Part shown: piece by piece, positions 34,861 to 44,831 of the stretch
How the letters are laid out: every line of letters starts with the position of its first letter
Position numbering within the stretch: the first letter of the stretch is position 1
Assembly (NCBI GenBank): GCA_963789885.1
Contig: CAWBNB010000071.1
Coordinates: 242,762-306,761 of the forward strand
Source of the DNA: DATEDA01 sp963789885
GTDB lineage: Bacteria > Pseudomonadota > Gammaproteobacteria > Burkholderiales > SG8-39
Reading direction: 5' to 3'
DNA length: 64,000 bases
The notes under the pieces: model-generated
What the model saw: only the letters and a program-made list of their open reading frames with translations
The model's database searches: none
What the model was told of the DNA's origin: nothing
Made by a program: the position numbers and the translations under genes

Positions 34861-35078
34861 CGCCTGAGGACGTAGCGCGAGCTACATCGGCGGCGTCTCC
34901 CCGTTCGCCGGACGGACCGAATCCTCGGCGTGCCGCAACGCGGGTGTCTGCTGCAGTGGTCGAATCGAGCGTTTCATCTGCTACTCGCGTTACTCGGGTT
35001 TCCGTATTCCACCGCCTCTAACGCCGGCAGCGGGAAGCGGTTGACTCGTCTTTTCCGATTTAAGTTCCGTCCGTTCGG

Positions 35079-36557
35079 TCACACCGCAACGCACAAGTAC
35101 TTGATCTCGAGGTACTCGTCGACGCCGTACTTCGAGCCTTCGCGGCCGATGCCCGACTCCTTCATCCCGCCGAACGGCGCCTCGGTGGTGGAGAGGAGAC
35201 CGGTGTTGACGCCGACCATCCCGTACTCCAGCCCTTCCGACACGCGCCACACCCGGCTCTGGTCGCGCGCGTAGAAATACGACGCGAGCCCGAACTCGGT
35301 GTCATTCGCCATCCGGATCGCCTCCTCCTCGGTCTTGAACCGGAAGAGCGGCGCGACCGGCCCGAAGGTCTCTTCCTTCGTGACCTTCATCGCCGTCGTC
35401 ACGTCGGCGAGGATCGTCGGCTCGAAGAAGTGTCCGCCGAGCGCGTGGCGCTTGCCGCCGAGGGTCACCTTCGCGCCCTTCGCCACTGCGTCCGCGATGT
35501 GCTCCTCGACCTTCTTCACTGCCGCATCGTCGATCAGCGGGCCGATCGTGACGCCCGCCTCGAGGCCGTTGCCGATCTTGAACTTCGCGACGCGCTCGGC
35601 GAGCTTCGCTGCGAACGCGTCGTAGACCTTGTCCTGCACCAGGATCCGGTTCGCGCACACGCACGTCTGGCCGGCGTTGCGGTACTTCGACGCGATCGCG
35701 CCGTCCGCGGCCGCGTCGAGGTCGGCGTCGTCGAACACGATGAATGGCGCGTTGCCGCCGAGCTCCATCGACACGCGCTTCACCGTCCCGGCGGCCTGCG
35801 CCAGGAGCTTCTTGCCGACCTCGGTCGAGCCGGTGAACGTGATCTTGCGCACCAGCGGATTGGCGGTCAGCTCCCCGCCGATCGGGCCCGACGCGCCGGT
35901 CACGACGCTGAACACGCCCTTGGGCACGCCTGCGCGCTCGGCGAGCTCCGCGAGCGCGAGCGCCGAGAACGGCGTCGACGAAGCGGGCTTCGACACCATC
36001 GTGCAGCCGACCGCGAGCGCCGGCCCGACCTTGCGGGTGATCATCGCCGCCGGGAAGTTCCAAGGCGTGATCGCCGCGCAGACGCCGACCGGCTGCTTGA
36101 TGACGACGATGCGTTTGTCGGCCTGGTGGCCCGGGATCGTGTCGCCGTAGACCCGGCGCGCTTCTTCGGCGAACCACTCGATGAACGACGCCGCGTAGAC
36201 GATCTCCCCGCGGGACTCGACGAGCGGTTTGCCCTGTTCGGCGGTCATGATGATCGCCAGGTCCTCCTGGTTCGCCATCATCAGCTCGGCCCACTTGCGG
36301 AGGATCGTGCTCCGCTCCTTTGCGGTCTTCGACCGCCATGCCGGCCACGCGGCGTTGGCCGCCTCGATCGCGCGCCGCGTCTCGGCGGCGCCCATGTTGG
36401 GCACCGTGCCGAGCAGCTCGCCGGTGGCGGGGTTGGTGACCGCGAGCGTTTTGCCGCCTTCCGCGTCGACCCACTGGCCGTCGACGTAGCACTGGTTGCG
36501 GAGCAGCTTCGGGTCCTTGAGCTTGAGCGAAGCGAGGGGGGTGTTGGGTGCGTTCAT
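35079..36557 (-). CDS. gabD: NAD(P)-dependent succinate-semialdehyde dehydrogenase
   Basis: This aldehyde dehydrogenase oxidises succinate semialdehyde to succinate in GABA and related catabolism. It has the cofactor region ITPWNFPAAMITRKVGPALA, FTGSTEVGK, the general base ELGGNAPFIVFDDADLD and the nucleophile in RNAGQTCVCANR. The ATG at 36557 has GGAG six bases upstream and gives 492 residues. Substrate choice is inferred from overall resemblance to GabD; another semialdehyde is possible. Confidence 0.88.
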   Translation of the reverse strand: MNAPNTPLASLKLKDPKLLRNQCYVDGQWVDAEGGKTLAVTNPATGELLGTVPNMGAAETRRAIEAANAAWPAWRSKTAKERSTILRKWAELMMANQEDLAIIMTAEQGKPLVESRGEIVYAASFIEWFAEEARRVYGDTIPGHQADKRIVVIKQPVGVCAAITPWNFPAAMITRKVGPALAVGCTMVSKPASSTPFSALALAELAERAGVPKGVFSVVTGASGPIGGELTANPLVRKITFTGSTEVGKKLLAQAAGTVKRVSMELGGNAPFIVFDDADLDAAADGAIASKYRNAGQTCVCANRILVQDKVYDAFAAKLAERVAKFKIGNGLEAGVTIGPLIDDAAVKKVEEHIADAVAKGAKVTLGGKRHALGGHFFEPTILADVTTAMKVTKEETFGPVAPLFRFKTEEEAIRMANDTEFGLASYFYARDQSRVWRVSEGLEYGMVGVNTGLLSTTEAPFGGMKESGIGREGSKYGVDEYLEIKYLCVAV

Positions 36558-36655
36558 GAGGAACTCCGGAATCGGATGCGGCGGCAGCCGCGAGCGGACG
36601 GCAATTCTACCCGCCCCCCGCTGGCAGGGGGGCAAGTAGAATCGCTCGCGCCACC

Positions 36656-37297
36656 ATGACCCCTGCCGACATCCGCGATCGCCTGGCCGCGCAACGCGTC
36701 GTCCCGGTGCTCCGCCTCGCCTCGAGCGGTGAAACCGAGCGCGCGGTCGACTGTCTCGCCGAAGCGGGTTTCCGCACGTTCGAGATCACGCTGACGACAC
36801 CCGGTGCGGTCGAGCTGATCGCGCGGCTCTCCGCGCGAGAAGGCTGGCTGGTCGGCGCCGGCACGGTGCTCGACCTGGGCGCGGCGCACGCGTGCCTGCA
36901 CGCCGGAGCGCGATTCGTCGTGTCGCCGTGCCTCGTCCCCGGCATGGCGCGGCTGGCGCACGAAGCGGGGCGAGCCGCGCTGATCGGCGGCTTCACGCCC
37001 GGCGAAATCCTCGGCGCGCACCGCGAGGGCGCCGACATCGTGAAAGTCTTCCCGGCGTCCACCGGCGGTCCGGAGCATCTGCGCGCGATCCATGCCGTCT
37101 TCCCGGAAATCCGGCTCTGTCCCACGGGTGGCGTGTCGTTGCAGAACCTCGCGGCCTACTTCGCGGCCGGCGCCGCGCTCGTCGGCGTCGGCAACAACAT
37201 CGTCGACCAGCGCGCGCTGGCCGCCGGGGACCGCGCGCAAGTCGTCGCGCATGCGCGGCGGTTCCTCGAGCCGGGCGCGGGCGTGACCGCGGCATGA
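36656..37297 (+). CDS. eda: 2-keto-3-deoxy-6-phosphogluconate aldolase
   Basis: A class I KDPG/KHG aldolase of 213 residues. The active-site glutamate in FEITLTTPGAVE, the VGAGTVLDL loop and the Schiff-base lysine in GADIVKVFPAS are present. It would cleave KDPG to pyruvate and glyceraldehyde 3-phosphate (Entner-Doudoroff). No edd gene is nearby. It diverges from gabD with a 98-base gap. Confidence 0.9.
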   Translation: MTPADIRDRLAAQRVVPVLRLASSGETERAVDCLAEAGFRTFEITLTTPGAVELIARLSAREGWLVGAGTVLDLGAAHACLHAGARFVVSPCLVPGMARLAHEAGRAALIGGFTPGEILGAHREGADIVKVFPASTGGPEHLRAIHAVFPEIRLCPTGGVSLQNLAAYFAAGAALVGVGNNIVDQRALAAGDRAQVVAHARRFLEPGAGVTAA

Positions 37298-37387
37298 CGG
37301 CACCCGATATCGTCGCCATCGGCAGGCGGCGCATGATTGCGTCACGATGATGAGCACGCACGAAGGCATGCGACCGGGAGCGACGCG

Positions 37388-38311
37388 GTGAAGCTCCGCA
37401 TCCCGGCGCTTACGAAGGCGCTCGACGCCGGCCTCCTCAAGACCGTCGAGGCGCTCCTCCGCGCCGGGCAGTTTCCCCGCGTCGCGAACCTCGTCGCGGC
37501 GAGCGAGCCGCTCGCCGACTTCGCCCTGCGGCGGATGCGCGAGATCGTCGACGACCCGCTCCTCGTCCGCACCGCCGCCGGGCTCGAGCTCACGCGCCGC
37601 GCGCGGCGTCTCGCGGCGCCGTTCCGCGATCTCCTCGAGCGGATCGGCGAAGTGCTCTCGGGCCGCGACCTCTTCGATCCGGCGTTCTGCGAGGAGACGT
37701 TTCGCGTCGCGGCCTCCGGCTACGCGAGCTTCGTGCTCGGGCCCGGAGTCGCCGCGCGGCTCGCCGAGTCCGCGCCGCGCGCGAGCATCGAGTTGTCGCC
37801 GCTCGACGTGACGGCCATGCGCCGGCCGCTCGAGACCGGCGCGCTCGACCTCGCGCTCGGACCGGCGCCGCGCGGCGCCGCCGGCCGGTTGAAGAGCGAG
37901 CGCCTGCTTGCCGAGCGTTTTGCGTGCATCGTGCGCAAGGGCCATCCGCGCATCGGCAAGCGGCTCACTGCGAAGGACTACGCCGCCGAGGGACACGTCG
38001 TGGTGCGCGCACCGGCCGGCGCGGCACGCACCGATCCCGCGCTCGCCGACGTCGGGCGCACGCGGCGCGCCCGGGTGACCGTCACGCACTTCCTGCTGGC
38101 ACCGGAGATCGTCGCGGCCTCGGATCTGATCGCCACGCTGCCGGAGCGCGTCGCCGAGCGGTTCGCCGGGCGCTATCCGCTGGTCGTGCACCGCTCACCG
38201 GTGCGCCCGGCGGGATTCACCCTGACGATGAGCTGGCACACCCGGACCGACCCCGATCCGGCGCGGGCGTGGCTGCGCCAGCTCGTGTCGGACGTCGCAA
38301 CGCAGGCCTGA
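37388..38311 (+). CDS. LysR-family transcriptional regulator
   Basis: The N-terminal region (LLRAGQFPRVANLVAASEPL, DFALRRMREIVDDPLLVRTA) aligns with the LysR HTH and linker of the NodD-like branch, followed by a periplasmic-binding-like effector domain. The HTH core is unusual (ASEPLADFALRRM where SQPAVSxxLxRLR is typical). The GTG at 37388 has GGGAG eight bases upstream and gives 307 residues. The likely target is not evident; eda is upstream on the same strand. Confidence 0.8.
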   Translation: MKLRIPALTKALDAGLLKTVEALLRAGQFPRVANLVAASEPLADFALRRMREIVDDPLLVRTAAGLELTRRARRLAAPFRDLLERIGEVLSGRDLFDPAFCEETFRVAASGYASFVLGPGVAARLAESAPRASIELSPLDVTAMRRPLETGALDLALGPAPRGAAGRLKSERLLAERFACIVRKGHPRIGKRLTAKDYAAEGHVVVRAPAGAARTDPALADVGRTRRARVTVTHFLLAPEIVAASDLIATLPERVAERFAGRYPLVVHRSPVRPAGFTLTMSWHTRTDPDPARAWLRQLVSDVATQA

Positions 38312-38354
38312 CAGCGACGGCGCGCGGCTCGCCTCGCGCTCGCGGTGGGCGCCG

Positions 38355-39164
38355 CTAGAACGGGGAGTCGGGCTTGAAGTTCGGCGCGCGTTTCTCCTTC
38401 AGCGACGCCATCCCCTCGCGCACCTCCGGCCCGGTGAAGCCCATGAACTCGAGCGCGAGCGAGGTATCGAACGTCGGCCCCGCCATCCGCAGCCAGTTGT
38501 TGAGCGAGTATTTCGTCCAGCGGATCGCGGACTGCGCGCCAAGGGCGAGCTTCTTCGCCACCTCGAACGCCTTCGGCACTAGGTCGGCCTCGTCGACCGC
38601 GAGCGAGACGAGGCCGATGCGCTCGGCCTCCTCGCCCGAGACCGTCTCGCACAGCAGCAGGTAGTACTTCGCCTTCGCCATCCCGCAGAGGAGCGGCCAG
38701 ACGATCGCTGCGTGGTCGCCGGCCGCGACGCCGAGGCGCGTGTGACCGTCGATGATGCGCGCGTTCTTCGCCGCAATCGAGATGTCCGCGAGCAGGCCGG
38801 CGACGAGGCCCGCGCCGACCGCCGGGCCGTGCATCGCCGACACGATCGGCTTCGAGCAGTTGATGACGTTGTAGACGAGGTCGCGCGCCTCGCGCCACAC
38901 GCGCCCGCGGACGTCGAAGTCCGCGACCATGTCCTCGATCAGCTTGAGATCGCCGCCCGCGGAGAAGCCCTTGCCCTCGCCGCGCAGGATCGCGACCCGG
39001 GTCTCGGGGTCGACGTCGACGTCGCGCCAGATCTCGGCGAGCTCCCGGTGGAGGACGTGATCGGCGGTCGAGAGCTGGCCCGGCGCGCCCATCACGATCT
39101 CGAGGATGCCGTCGGGATGGCGCTTGATCGCGAGCCGCTCGTACGCGGCGTAACGCTCGTCCAC
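38355..39164 (-). CDS. Enoyl-CoA hydratase/isomerase family protein
   Basis: A crotonase-fold protein of 269 residues. The oxyanion-hole segments GEGKGFSAGGDLKLIED and SAMHGPAVGAGLVAGLLADI are intact. The GTG at 39164 starts two bases after the dodecin stop, so the two are co-translated. Substrate unknown; the cluster also holds a P450 and an SDR, which suggests breakdown of a lipid or aromatic acyl-CoA. Confidence 0.85.
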   Translation of the reverse strand: MDERYAAYERLAIKRHPDGILEIVMGAPGQLSTADHVLHRELAEIWRDVDVDPETRVAILRGEGKGFSAGGDLKLIEDMVADFDVRGRVWREARDLVYNVINCSKPIVSAMHGPAVGAGLVAGLLADISIAAKNARIIDGHTRLGVAAGDHAAIVWPLLCGMAKAKYYLLLCETVSGEEAERIGLVSLAVDEADLVPKAFEVAKKLALGAQSAIRWTKYSLNNWLRMAGPTFDTSLALEFMGFTGPEVREGMASLKEKRAPNFKPDSPF

Positions 39165-39166
39165 GG

Positions 39167-39376
39167 TCAGTCCTCGAGCGTGAAGCCGACCTTGATCGTC
39201 ACCTGCCAGTGCGCGACCTTGTTCTTCTCGACGTGCCCGCGCGTATCGATGACCTCGAACCAGTGCATGTTGCGCATCGTCTTGGCGGCCTTGGCGATCG
39301 CGTTGCGGACCGCGTCGTCGCTGGATTTCGAGGACGAACCGGTGAGCTCGAGCTTCTTGTAGACGTGGTCGGGCAT
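39167..39376 (-). CDS. Dodecin (flavin-storage protein)
   Basis: The 69-residue protein has the dodecin pattern: HVYKKLELTGSSSKSSDDAV, then AIAKAAKTMRNMHWFEVIDT with the flavin-stacking tryptophan, then HWQVTIKVGF. Dodecins form hollow dodecamers that bind flavins. AGGA precedes the ATG. It is directly upstream of the hydratase gene. Confidence 0.93.
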   Translation of the reverse strand: MPDHVYKKLELTGSSSKSSDDAVRNAIAKAAKTMRNMHWFEVIDTRGHVEKNKVAHWQVTIKVGFTLED

Positions 39377-39436
39377 GGCGGGTTCCTTGTGGGGTTGGGG
39401 CGTTGCGAGTATAGGCGCGCCCCTCCGGCAACGGGG

Positions 39437-40645
39437 CTAGCCGAGCGTCACCGGCAGGTGCCGGAAGCCGCGGAACCGCACGCGCCGGTCGCGTTCGGGC
39501 GCGCCGGCCAGGTCGATCTTCGGGAAGCGCGCGAGCAGCCGTCCGAACGCGATGCGAGCTTCCATCCGTGCGACGTTCATCCCCGCGCAGGCGTGATCGC
39601 CGTGGCCGAACGCGACATGGCGGTTCGGCTTGCGGCCGACGTCCAGCCGGTCGGGATCGGGGAACTGCGCCGGGTCCCGATTCGCTGCGCCGACGCCGAT
39701 GGTGAGGAAGGTCCCGGACGGGAAGCTGCGCCCGGCGATCTCGAACGTGGCAGTCGTCACCCGGTTGTTCAGCTGCAGCGGGCTTTCGAAGCGCAGGATC
39801 TCCTCGACCGCGGTCGGCATCAGCGCCGGGTCGCGCACCAGGCGTTCGAGCTCGCCGCGGTGGACGAGGAGCGAGTGCATGCCGTTGCCGATGGTGTTGG
39901 TCGTGGTCTCGTGGCCCGCGTTCAGCATGAAGATGCAGTTGTGGAGCAGCTCGGGCTCGGTCAGGCGCTCGCCGTCCGCCTCGCCCTGGATGAGCCGGGT
40001 GAGGACGTCGCTCTCGGGATCGAGCGGGTGACTGCGGCGCTCGACGACGAGCCCCCGGAGGTAGTCGAGGAAATCGCTGACCGCCCGGTTCCCGCGGTCG
40101 AGGATCGCGGTGCTCGGCGCCGGCTCGAGCGCCGACAGGATCGCGAGGGACCAGCCGCGCAGGGGCGCTCTCTCCGCCTTCGGCACCCCGAGCAGGTTGC
40201 CGATCACCTCGACCGGGATCTCGGCGGCGAAGTCGTCGATGAGATCGACGGCGCGCTTGTCGGCCATGCGGTCGAGCAGGCTTTCGACCAGCGCGACGAC
40301 GCTCGGCTCCATGCGCGCGATCGCACGCTGGTTCACCGCGCCCACGATCAGCCGCCGCACGCGTGCGTGCAGCGGCGGGTCGTTGAAGACGAGGCTCGTC
40401 GTGTGGTGCTCGAAGAGCGGCGAGTTGCCGAACTTCGGCCCGAACTCCTTCTTCTTGTCGGAGCTCGCGCGGGGATCGCGGTAGACCGCGGCGACGTCCT
40501 CGTAGCGCGTCAGGAAGACCGACCCGGGGCCGAGCTCGTGCACCGGGTCGTGCGAGCGCAGGAGCGCGTAGTAGCGGTAGGGGTCGTCGAAGAAGTCGTC
40601 CGGGACCGCGGTGAGGCGGAAGTCGCGGGCGAAGGCGGCGTCCAC
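39437..40645 (-). CDS. Cytochrome P450
   Basis: The 402-residue protein has the oxygen-binding I-helix motif AGHETT, the ExxR motif in EEILRFESP and the heme-cysteine loop FGHGDHACAGMNVAR. It is a soluble class I bacterial P450 that needs ferredoxin partners, not encoded adjacent. The GTG at 40645 lies 4 bases after the SDR stop, so the genes form an operon. Substrate unknown. Confidence 0.92.
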   Translation of the reverse strand: MDAAFARDFRLTAVPDDFFDDPYRYYALLRSHDPVHELGPGSVFLTRYEDVAAVYRDPRASSDKKKEFGPKFGNSPLFEHHTTSLVFNDPPLHARVRRLIVGAVNQRAIARMEPSVVALVESLLDRMADKRAVDLIDDFAAEIPVEVIGNLLGVPKAERAPLRGWSLAILSALEPAPSTAILDRGNRAVSDFLDYLRGLVVERRSHPLDPESDVLTRLIQGEADGERLTEPELLHNCIFMLNAGHETTTNTIGNGMHSLLVHRGELERLVRDPALMPTAVEEILRFESPLQLNNRVTTATFEIAGRSFPSGTFLTIGVGAANRDPAQFPDPDRLDVGRKPNRHVAFGHGDHACAGMNVARMEARIAFGRLLARFPKIDLAGAPERDRRVRFRGFRHLPVTLG

Positions 40646-40649
40646 GGCC

Positions 40650-41429
40650 TTAGAAGGTCCCCGGGTAGACGCCGCCGTCGATCAGGAAGTTCTGCCCCGT
40701 CACGTACCCCATCTGCGCGCTGCACAGGAACGCGCACGCCTCGCCGAACTCCGCCGGGTCGCCGATGCGCCCGGCGGGGATGCCTTTGATGCGCTCGGCC
40801 CGCGCCTGGTCGATCGTCAAGCCCTGGTTCTTCGCGGCTGCCGCCATCACCGTGCGCTGCCGGTCGGTGTCGAAGAACCCGGGCAGCAGATTGTTGATCG
40901 TGACGTTGTGCTTCACCGTCTGACGCGACAGACCCGCGACGAAGCCGGTGAGCCCGGTCCGCGCGCCGTTCGAGAGGCCGAGCACCGCGAGCGGCGCCTT
41001 CACCGCGCTCGACGTGATGTTCACGATGCGGCCGAACTTCTTCGCGATCATCAAGTCGACGGTTGCCTTGATCAGCTCGATCGGCGTCAGCATGTTGGCG
41101 TCGAGCGCCTTGATCCAGTCCTCGCGCGTCCAGTCGCGGAAGTCGCCGGGCGGCGGGCCGCCGGCGTTATTGACGAGTATGTCCGGCTGCGGGCAGGCGG
41201 CGAGCAGCTTCGCGCGCCCGTCTGCCGTCGTGACGTCGAGCGCGAGCGCATTGACCTGCACGCCGAAATTCTTGCGCAGCTCGGCCGCGGTGGCGTTCAG
41301 CGCCTCCTCGCCCCGCGCGCAGATCGTGAGGTTGACACCTTCGCGCGCGAGCGACCACGCGCACCCACGCCCGAGCCCCTTGCTGGCGGCGCAGACGATA
41401 GCGGTCCTGCCCTTGATGCCGAGATCCAT
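40650..41429 (-). CDS. SDR-family protein lacking the YxxxK pair
   Basis: The Rossmann fold is complete (AASKGLGRGCAWSLAREG; ILVNNAGGPPPGDF), and AGGAGG precedes the ATG at 41429 by five bases, giving 259 residues. Where SDR enzymes have Tyr-x-x-x-Lys the sequence reads LSNGARTGLTGF, so the usual catalytic tyrosine and lysine are absent. A subgroup of FabG-like SDRs shares this change. It may bind cofactor without the standard reductase chemistry, or use other residues. Confidence 0.85.
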   Translation of the reverse strand: MDLGIKGRTAIVCAASKGLGRGCAWSLAREGVNLTICARGEEALNATAAELRKNFGVQVNALALDVTTADGRAKLLAACPQPDILVNNAGGPPPGDFRDWTREDWIKALDANMLTPIELIKATVDLMIAKKFGRIVNITSSAVKAPLAVLGLSNGARTGLTGFVAGLSRQTVKHNVTINNLLPGFFDTDRQRTVMAAAAKNQGLTIDQARAERIKGIPAGRIGDPAEFGEACAFLCSAQMGYVTGQNFLIDGGVYPGTF

Positions 41430-41449
41430 GTTGCCTCCTAGTTCCTTCC

Positions 41450-42343
41450 TTACGTCTTGGGTTTCAGACTCACCAGCACGACGCCGCCGAGCACCAGAGC
41501 CGTACCGAGCATCTGCGGCCGCGTCATCTGCTCGTCGAGGCCGACGAACCCGAAGCAGATCGTCGACACCGGCCCGAGTGCCCCGAGGATCGCGACCTGG
41601 TTCGCGCCGACGCGCTTCAGCGCCTCCGCGGTCATGAACGTCGGCAGCACGGTGGAGAAGATCGCCATCGCGATGGCGTAACCGTACACCGGCCACGGAA
41701 GCGCCAGCGCCGCCATCGGCCGGAGCGCGAGGAACTGCGCGATGCAGAGCGCGCTCGCGATCAGCAGCGCGTAGGCGGTGAACCGCATCGAGCCGACGCG
41801 CTGGATGATCTGGCTGCCGAGGACGAGGTAGATCGCATAGGCGACCGCGCTCGCGAACACGAGGGAAGCGCCGAGCGGCAGGTTCTCGTGCTGGCCGGCC
41901 ATCGCCTGCGACAGCACGAGCCCGGTCCCCGCGTAGGTCACCGCGAGGGCGATCAGCTCGCGCGTGCCCGCGCGCTTGCGGAGGAAGATCCACGAGAGCA
42001 CGACGACGATGGTCGGGTAGAGGAAGAGGAGCAGCCGCCCCAGGCCGGCGGAGATGTACTGCAGCCCGAGGAAATCCACGAAGCTCGCGAAGTAGTAGCC
42101 GAGGAAACCGAGCAGCACGATCCCCCACCAGTCGCGCTTCGAGATCGGCGTCCGGTTCCCGCGCTGCCAGAGCGCCGCGATGAGGAAGAACGGCAGGGAG
42201 AAGACCATCCGGAGGGCGATCAGGGTGACCGGGTCGCGGACGTAGCCGTAGGCGAGCTTGATGAAGATCGGCCGGAAGGAGAACGCAATTACGCCCGCCA
42301 CGGCGAGCGCGATCCCCACCGCGCGGTAGGAAGAGGAGGTCAA
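41450..42343 (-). CDS. EamA/DMT-family transporter
   Basis: Ten predicted helices in two EamA repeats (first VAGVIAFSFRPIFIKLAYGY; second ATTPLG-type region VLPTFMTAEALKRVGANQVA). Drug/metabolite exporters have this size (about 298 residues). I placed the start at TTG 42343 because a longer reading runs into the yjgR 3' end; no good ribosome binding site is visible, so the start is uncertain. It lies upstream of the SDR-P450 pair on the same strand. Confidence 0.78.
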   Translation of the reverse strand: MTSSSYRAVGIALAVAGVIAFSFRPIFIKLAYGYVRDPVTLIALRMVFSLPFFLIAALWQRGNRTPISKRDWWGIVLLGFLGYYFASFVDFLGLQYISAGLGRLLLFLYPTIVVVLSWIFLRKRAGTRELIALAVTYAGTGLVLSQAMAGQHENLPLGASLVFASAVAYAIYLVLGSQIIQRVGSMRFTAYALLIASALCIAQFLALRPMAALALPWPVYGYAIAMAIFSTVLPTFMTAEALKRVGANQVAILGALGPVSTICFGFVGLDEQMTRPQMLGTALVLGGVVLVSLKPKT

Positions 42344-42407
42344 CGCTCGTGGCGGCAGCTCTGGATAGGGGTTGCAGGGGGATGCTTCCCCCTTCGTCGT
42401 TCCCCGG

Positions 42408-43947
42408 CTAGCGCCGCTTGCCGCCGCCGAGGATCGAGCCGAGCACACCGCGCAGGATCTCGCGGCCCGCCTGCCGCGCCATGCTCTTCGCGGCGGCCTC
42501 GACGACGCCCTCGCGCCGCCCGCCGCGCGGGCCGGTCGAGCCGAATAGGATGTCGCTCAGCATGCCGCCGGCCCCCTGCTCCTGGGGCGCGCCGGCCGGT
42601 CCCGCCTTGCCGCCTGCGGCCGCGGGCTTGCCACCCGACGCGACGGGCGTGGCGCCGGCCTGCTTCGAGTCGGTCCGACCCTTCAGCTTCTCGTACGCCG
42701 ACTCGCGGTCGATCGCCTTCTCGTAGTGGCCGGCGATCACCGACGACGCGATCATCTTTTTCCGCTCCTCCGGCGCGATCGGGCCGATCTTCGATGCGGG
42801 CGGCAGGATGAACGCGCGCTGGACGATCCCCGGCGTCCCTTTCGCGTCGAGCAGCGACACGAGCGCTTCGCCGACACCGAGCTCCGTGATCGCCTTCTCG
42901 GTGTCGAGCTTGGGGTTCGCGCGCAGGGTCTGCGCCGCCGTCTTCACCGCCTTCTGGTCCTTCGGGGTGAACGCGCGGAGCGCGTGCTGGACCCGGTTGC
43001 CGAGCTGCCCGAGGACGGTCTCGGGGATGTCGAGCGGGTTCTGGCTGCAGAAGTAGACGCCGACGCCTTTCGAGCGGATGAGCCGCACCACCTGCTCGAC
43101 CTTCTCGAGCAGCGCCTTCGGCGCCTCGGTGAAGAGGAGATGCGCCTCGTCGAAGAAAAACACGAGCTTCGGTTTCTCGAGATCGCCCACCTCGGGCAGG
43201 TGCTCGAACAACTCCGACAGCAGCCAGAGCAGAAACGTGGAGTAGAGCTTCGGCGACTGCATCAGCTTCTCGGCGGCGAGCACGTTCACGACCCCACGGC
43301 CTTTCGAGTCGGTCTGCATGAGGTCGTCGATCTCGAGCATCGGTTCGCCGAAGAACTTCTCCGCCCCCTGCTGCTCGAGCTCGAGGAGCCCCCGCTGGAT
43401 CGTGCCGATGGAGGCCGTCGAGACGTTGCCGTAGTCGGTCTTGAACTGCGCGGCGTTGTCGCCGACGTACTGCAGCATCGCGCGCAGGTCCTTCAGGTCG
43501 AGGAGGAGGAGGCCGTTGTCGTCGGCGATCTTGAAGACGAGCGTGAGCACGCCCGCCTGCGTGTCGTTGAGGTTCAGCAGGCGCGCGAGGAGGAGCGGCC
43601 CCATGTCGGAGATCGTCGCCCGCACCGGGTGGCCCTGCTCGCCGTAGACGTCCCAGAACACCACCGGGCAGCCGTCCCATTTCGGCTCGTCGAGCTTGAG
43701 CGCCGCGAGACGCTCCTTCATCTTCGGCGAGAGAGCTCCCGGGCGCCGAGATGCCCGAGAAATCGCCCTTGACGTCGGCCATGAAGACCGGCACGCCGAT
43801 GCGCGAGAACTTCTCGCCCATCACCTGGAGCGTGACCGTCTTGCCGGTGCCGGTCGCGCCGGCGATCAGGCCGTGGCGGTTCGCGAGCCCTGGCAGCAGG
43901 CAGAGCTCCTCGGATCCGGCTTTGGCGATGGCGAGCGGTTCGGTCAT
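42408..43947 (-). pseudogene. HerA-like ATPase YjgR (DUF853), frameshifted
   Basis: DUF853 proteins are about 500-residue P-loop ATPases of the HerA/FtsK group. The N-terminal part (ATG 43947) has LPGLANRHGLIAGATGTGKT (Walker A) and MADVKGDFSGISAPG. At about 43728-43738, in a GAGAGAGCTC run, the frame shifts; one base over the protein resumes at LSPKMKERLAALKLDEPKW and runs to the end, with Walker B in LVFFFDEAHLLF. A single +1 change explains the break. The C-terminal third is Ala/Gly-rich and normal for the family. Confidence 0.85.
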
Positions 43948-44087
43948 TGCGGGCTCCTGGTCACGACGCGAGGGGCCACACCCCCTCGCACACCCCAAAT
44001 TCGGGAAACTGCCGGCTCTCGCCGTCAGTTTTCTCCGCGGTGGCGAGTAAAATTATAGGCTTCCCGAGACTCTGAGCTTCCCGCGCC

Positions 44088-44810
44088 ATGGCCGGACATT
44101 CCAGATGGGCGAACATCAAGCACAAGAAGGCCGCCTCCGATGCGCGCAAGGGCAAGGTCTTCACCAAGGCGATCAAGGAGATCACCGTCGCCGCGAAGCT
44201 CGGCGGCGGGGACCCGACGATGAACTCGCGCCTGCGCCTCGCGCTCGCCAAGGCGCAGGAAGGCAACGTCCCCAAGGACAACATCGAGCGCGCCATCAAG
44301 CGCGGCACCGGCGAGCTCGACGGCGTCGCCTACGAGGAGATCCGGTACGAGGGCTACGGAATTGGCGGCGCGGCCGTGATCGTCGACTGCCTGACCGACA
44401 ACCGCACGCGCACGGTCGGTGAAGTGCGGCACGCGTTCTCTAAGCACGGCGGCAACCTCGGCACCGACGGCTCGGTGGCGTTCCTCTTCAAGCACTGCGG
44501 CCAGTTCGTGCTCGCCCCGGGTACCAGCGAGGACACGGTCATGGAGGCGGCCCTCGACGCGGGCGCCGAGGACGTGCTGACCAACGAGGACGGTTCGGTC
44601 GAGGTGGTCTGCGCGCCGGGCGACTTCGAGGCGGTGAAGGCCGCGCTCGACAAGGCGGGGCTCAAGCCGGACTTCGCCGAGGTCACGATGAAGCCGACGA
44701 CCGAGACCGCGCTCAAGGGCGACGACGCGGCGCGGATGCAGAAGCTCCTCGAAGCGCTCGAGTCGCTCGACGACGTGCAGGACGTCTACACGACCGCGGC
44801 GATGGAGTAG
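44088..44810 (+). CDS. yebC: YebC/PmpR-family protein
   Basis: The 240-residue protein begins MAGHSRWANIKHKKAASDAR, the family signature, and keeps its three-domain length. YebC proteins have been described as transcriptional regulators and more recently as factors that help translation through proline stretches. It usually precedes ruvC, and here an extra block of 1.16 kb (44811-45973) separates them. Confidence 0.95.
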   Translation: MAGHSRWANIKHKKAASDARKGKVFTKAIKEITVAAKLGGGDPTMNSRLRLALAKAQEGNVPKDNIERAIKRGTGELDGVAYEEIRYEGYGIGGAAVIVDCLTDNRTRTVGEVRHAFSKHGGNLGTDGSVAFLFKHCGQFVLAPGTSEDTVMEAALDAGAEDVLTNEDGSVEVVCAPGDFEAVKAALDKAGLKPDFAEVTMKPTTETALKGDDAARMQKLLEALESLDDVQDVYTTAAME

Positions 44811-44831
44811 CGCGTACCCGAGAGCGGTGAG

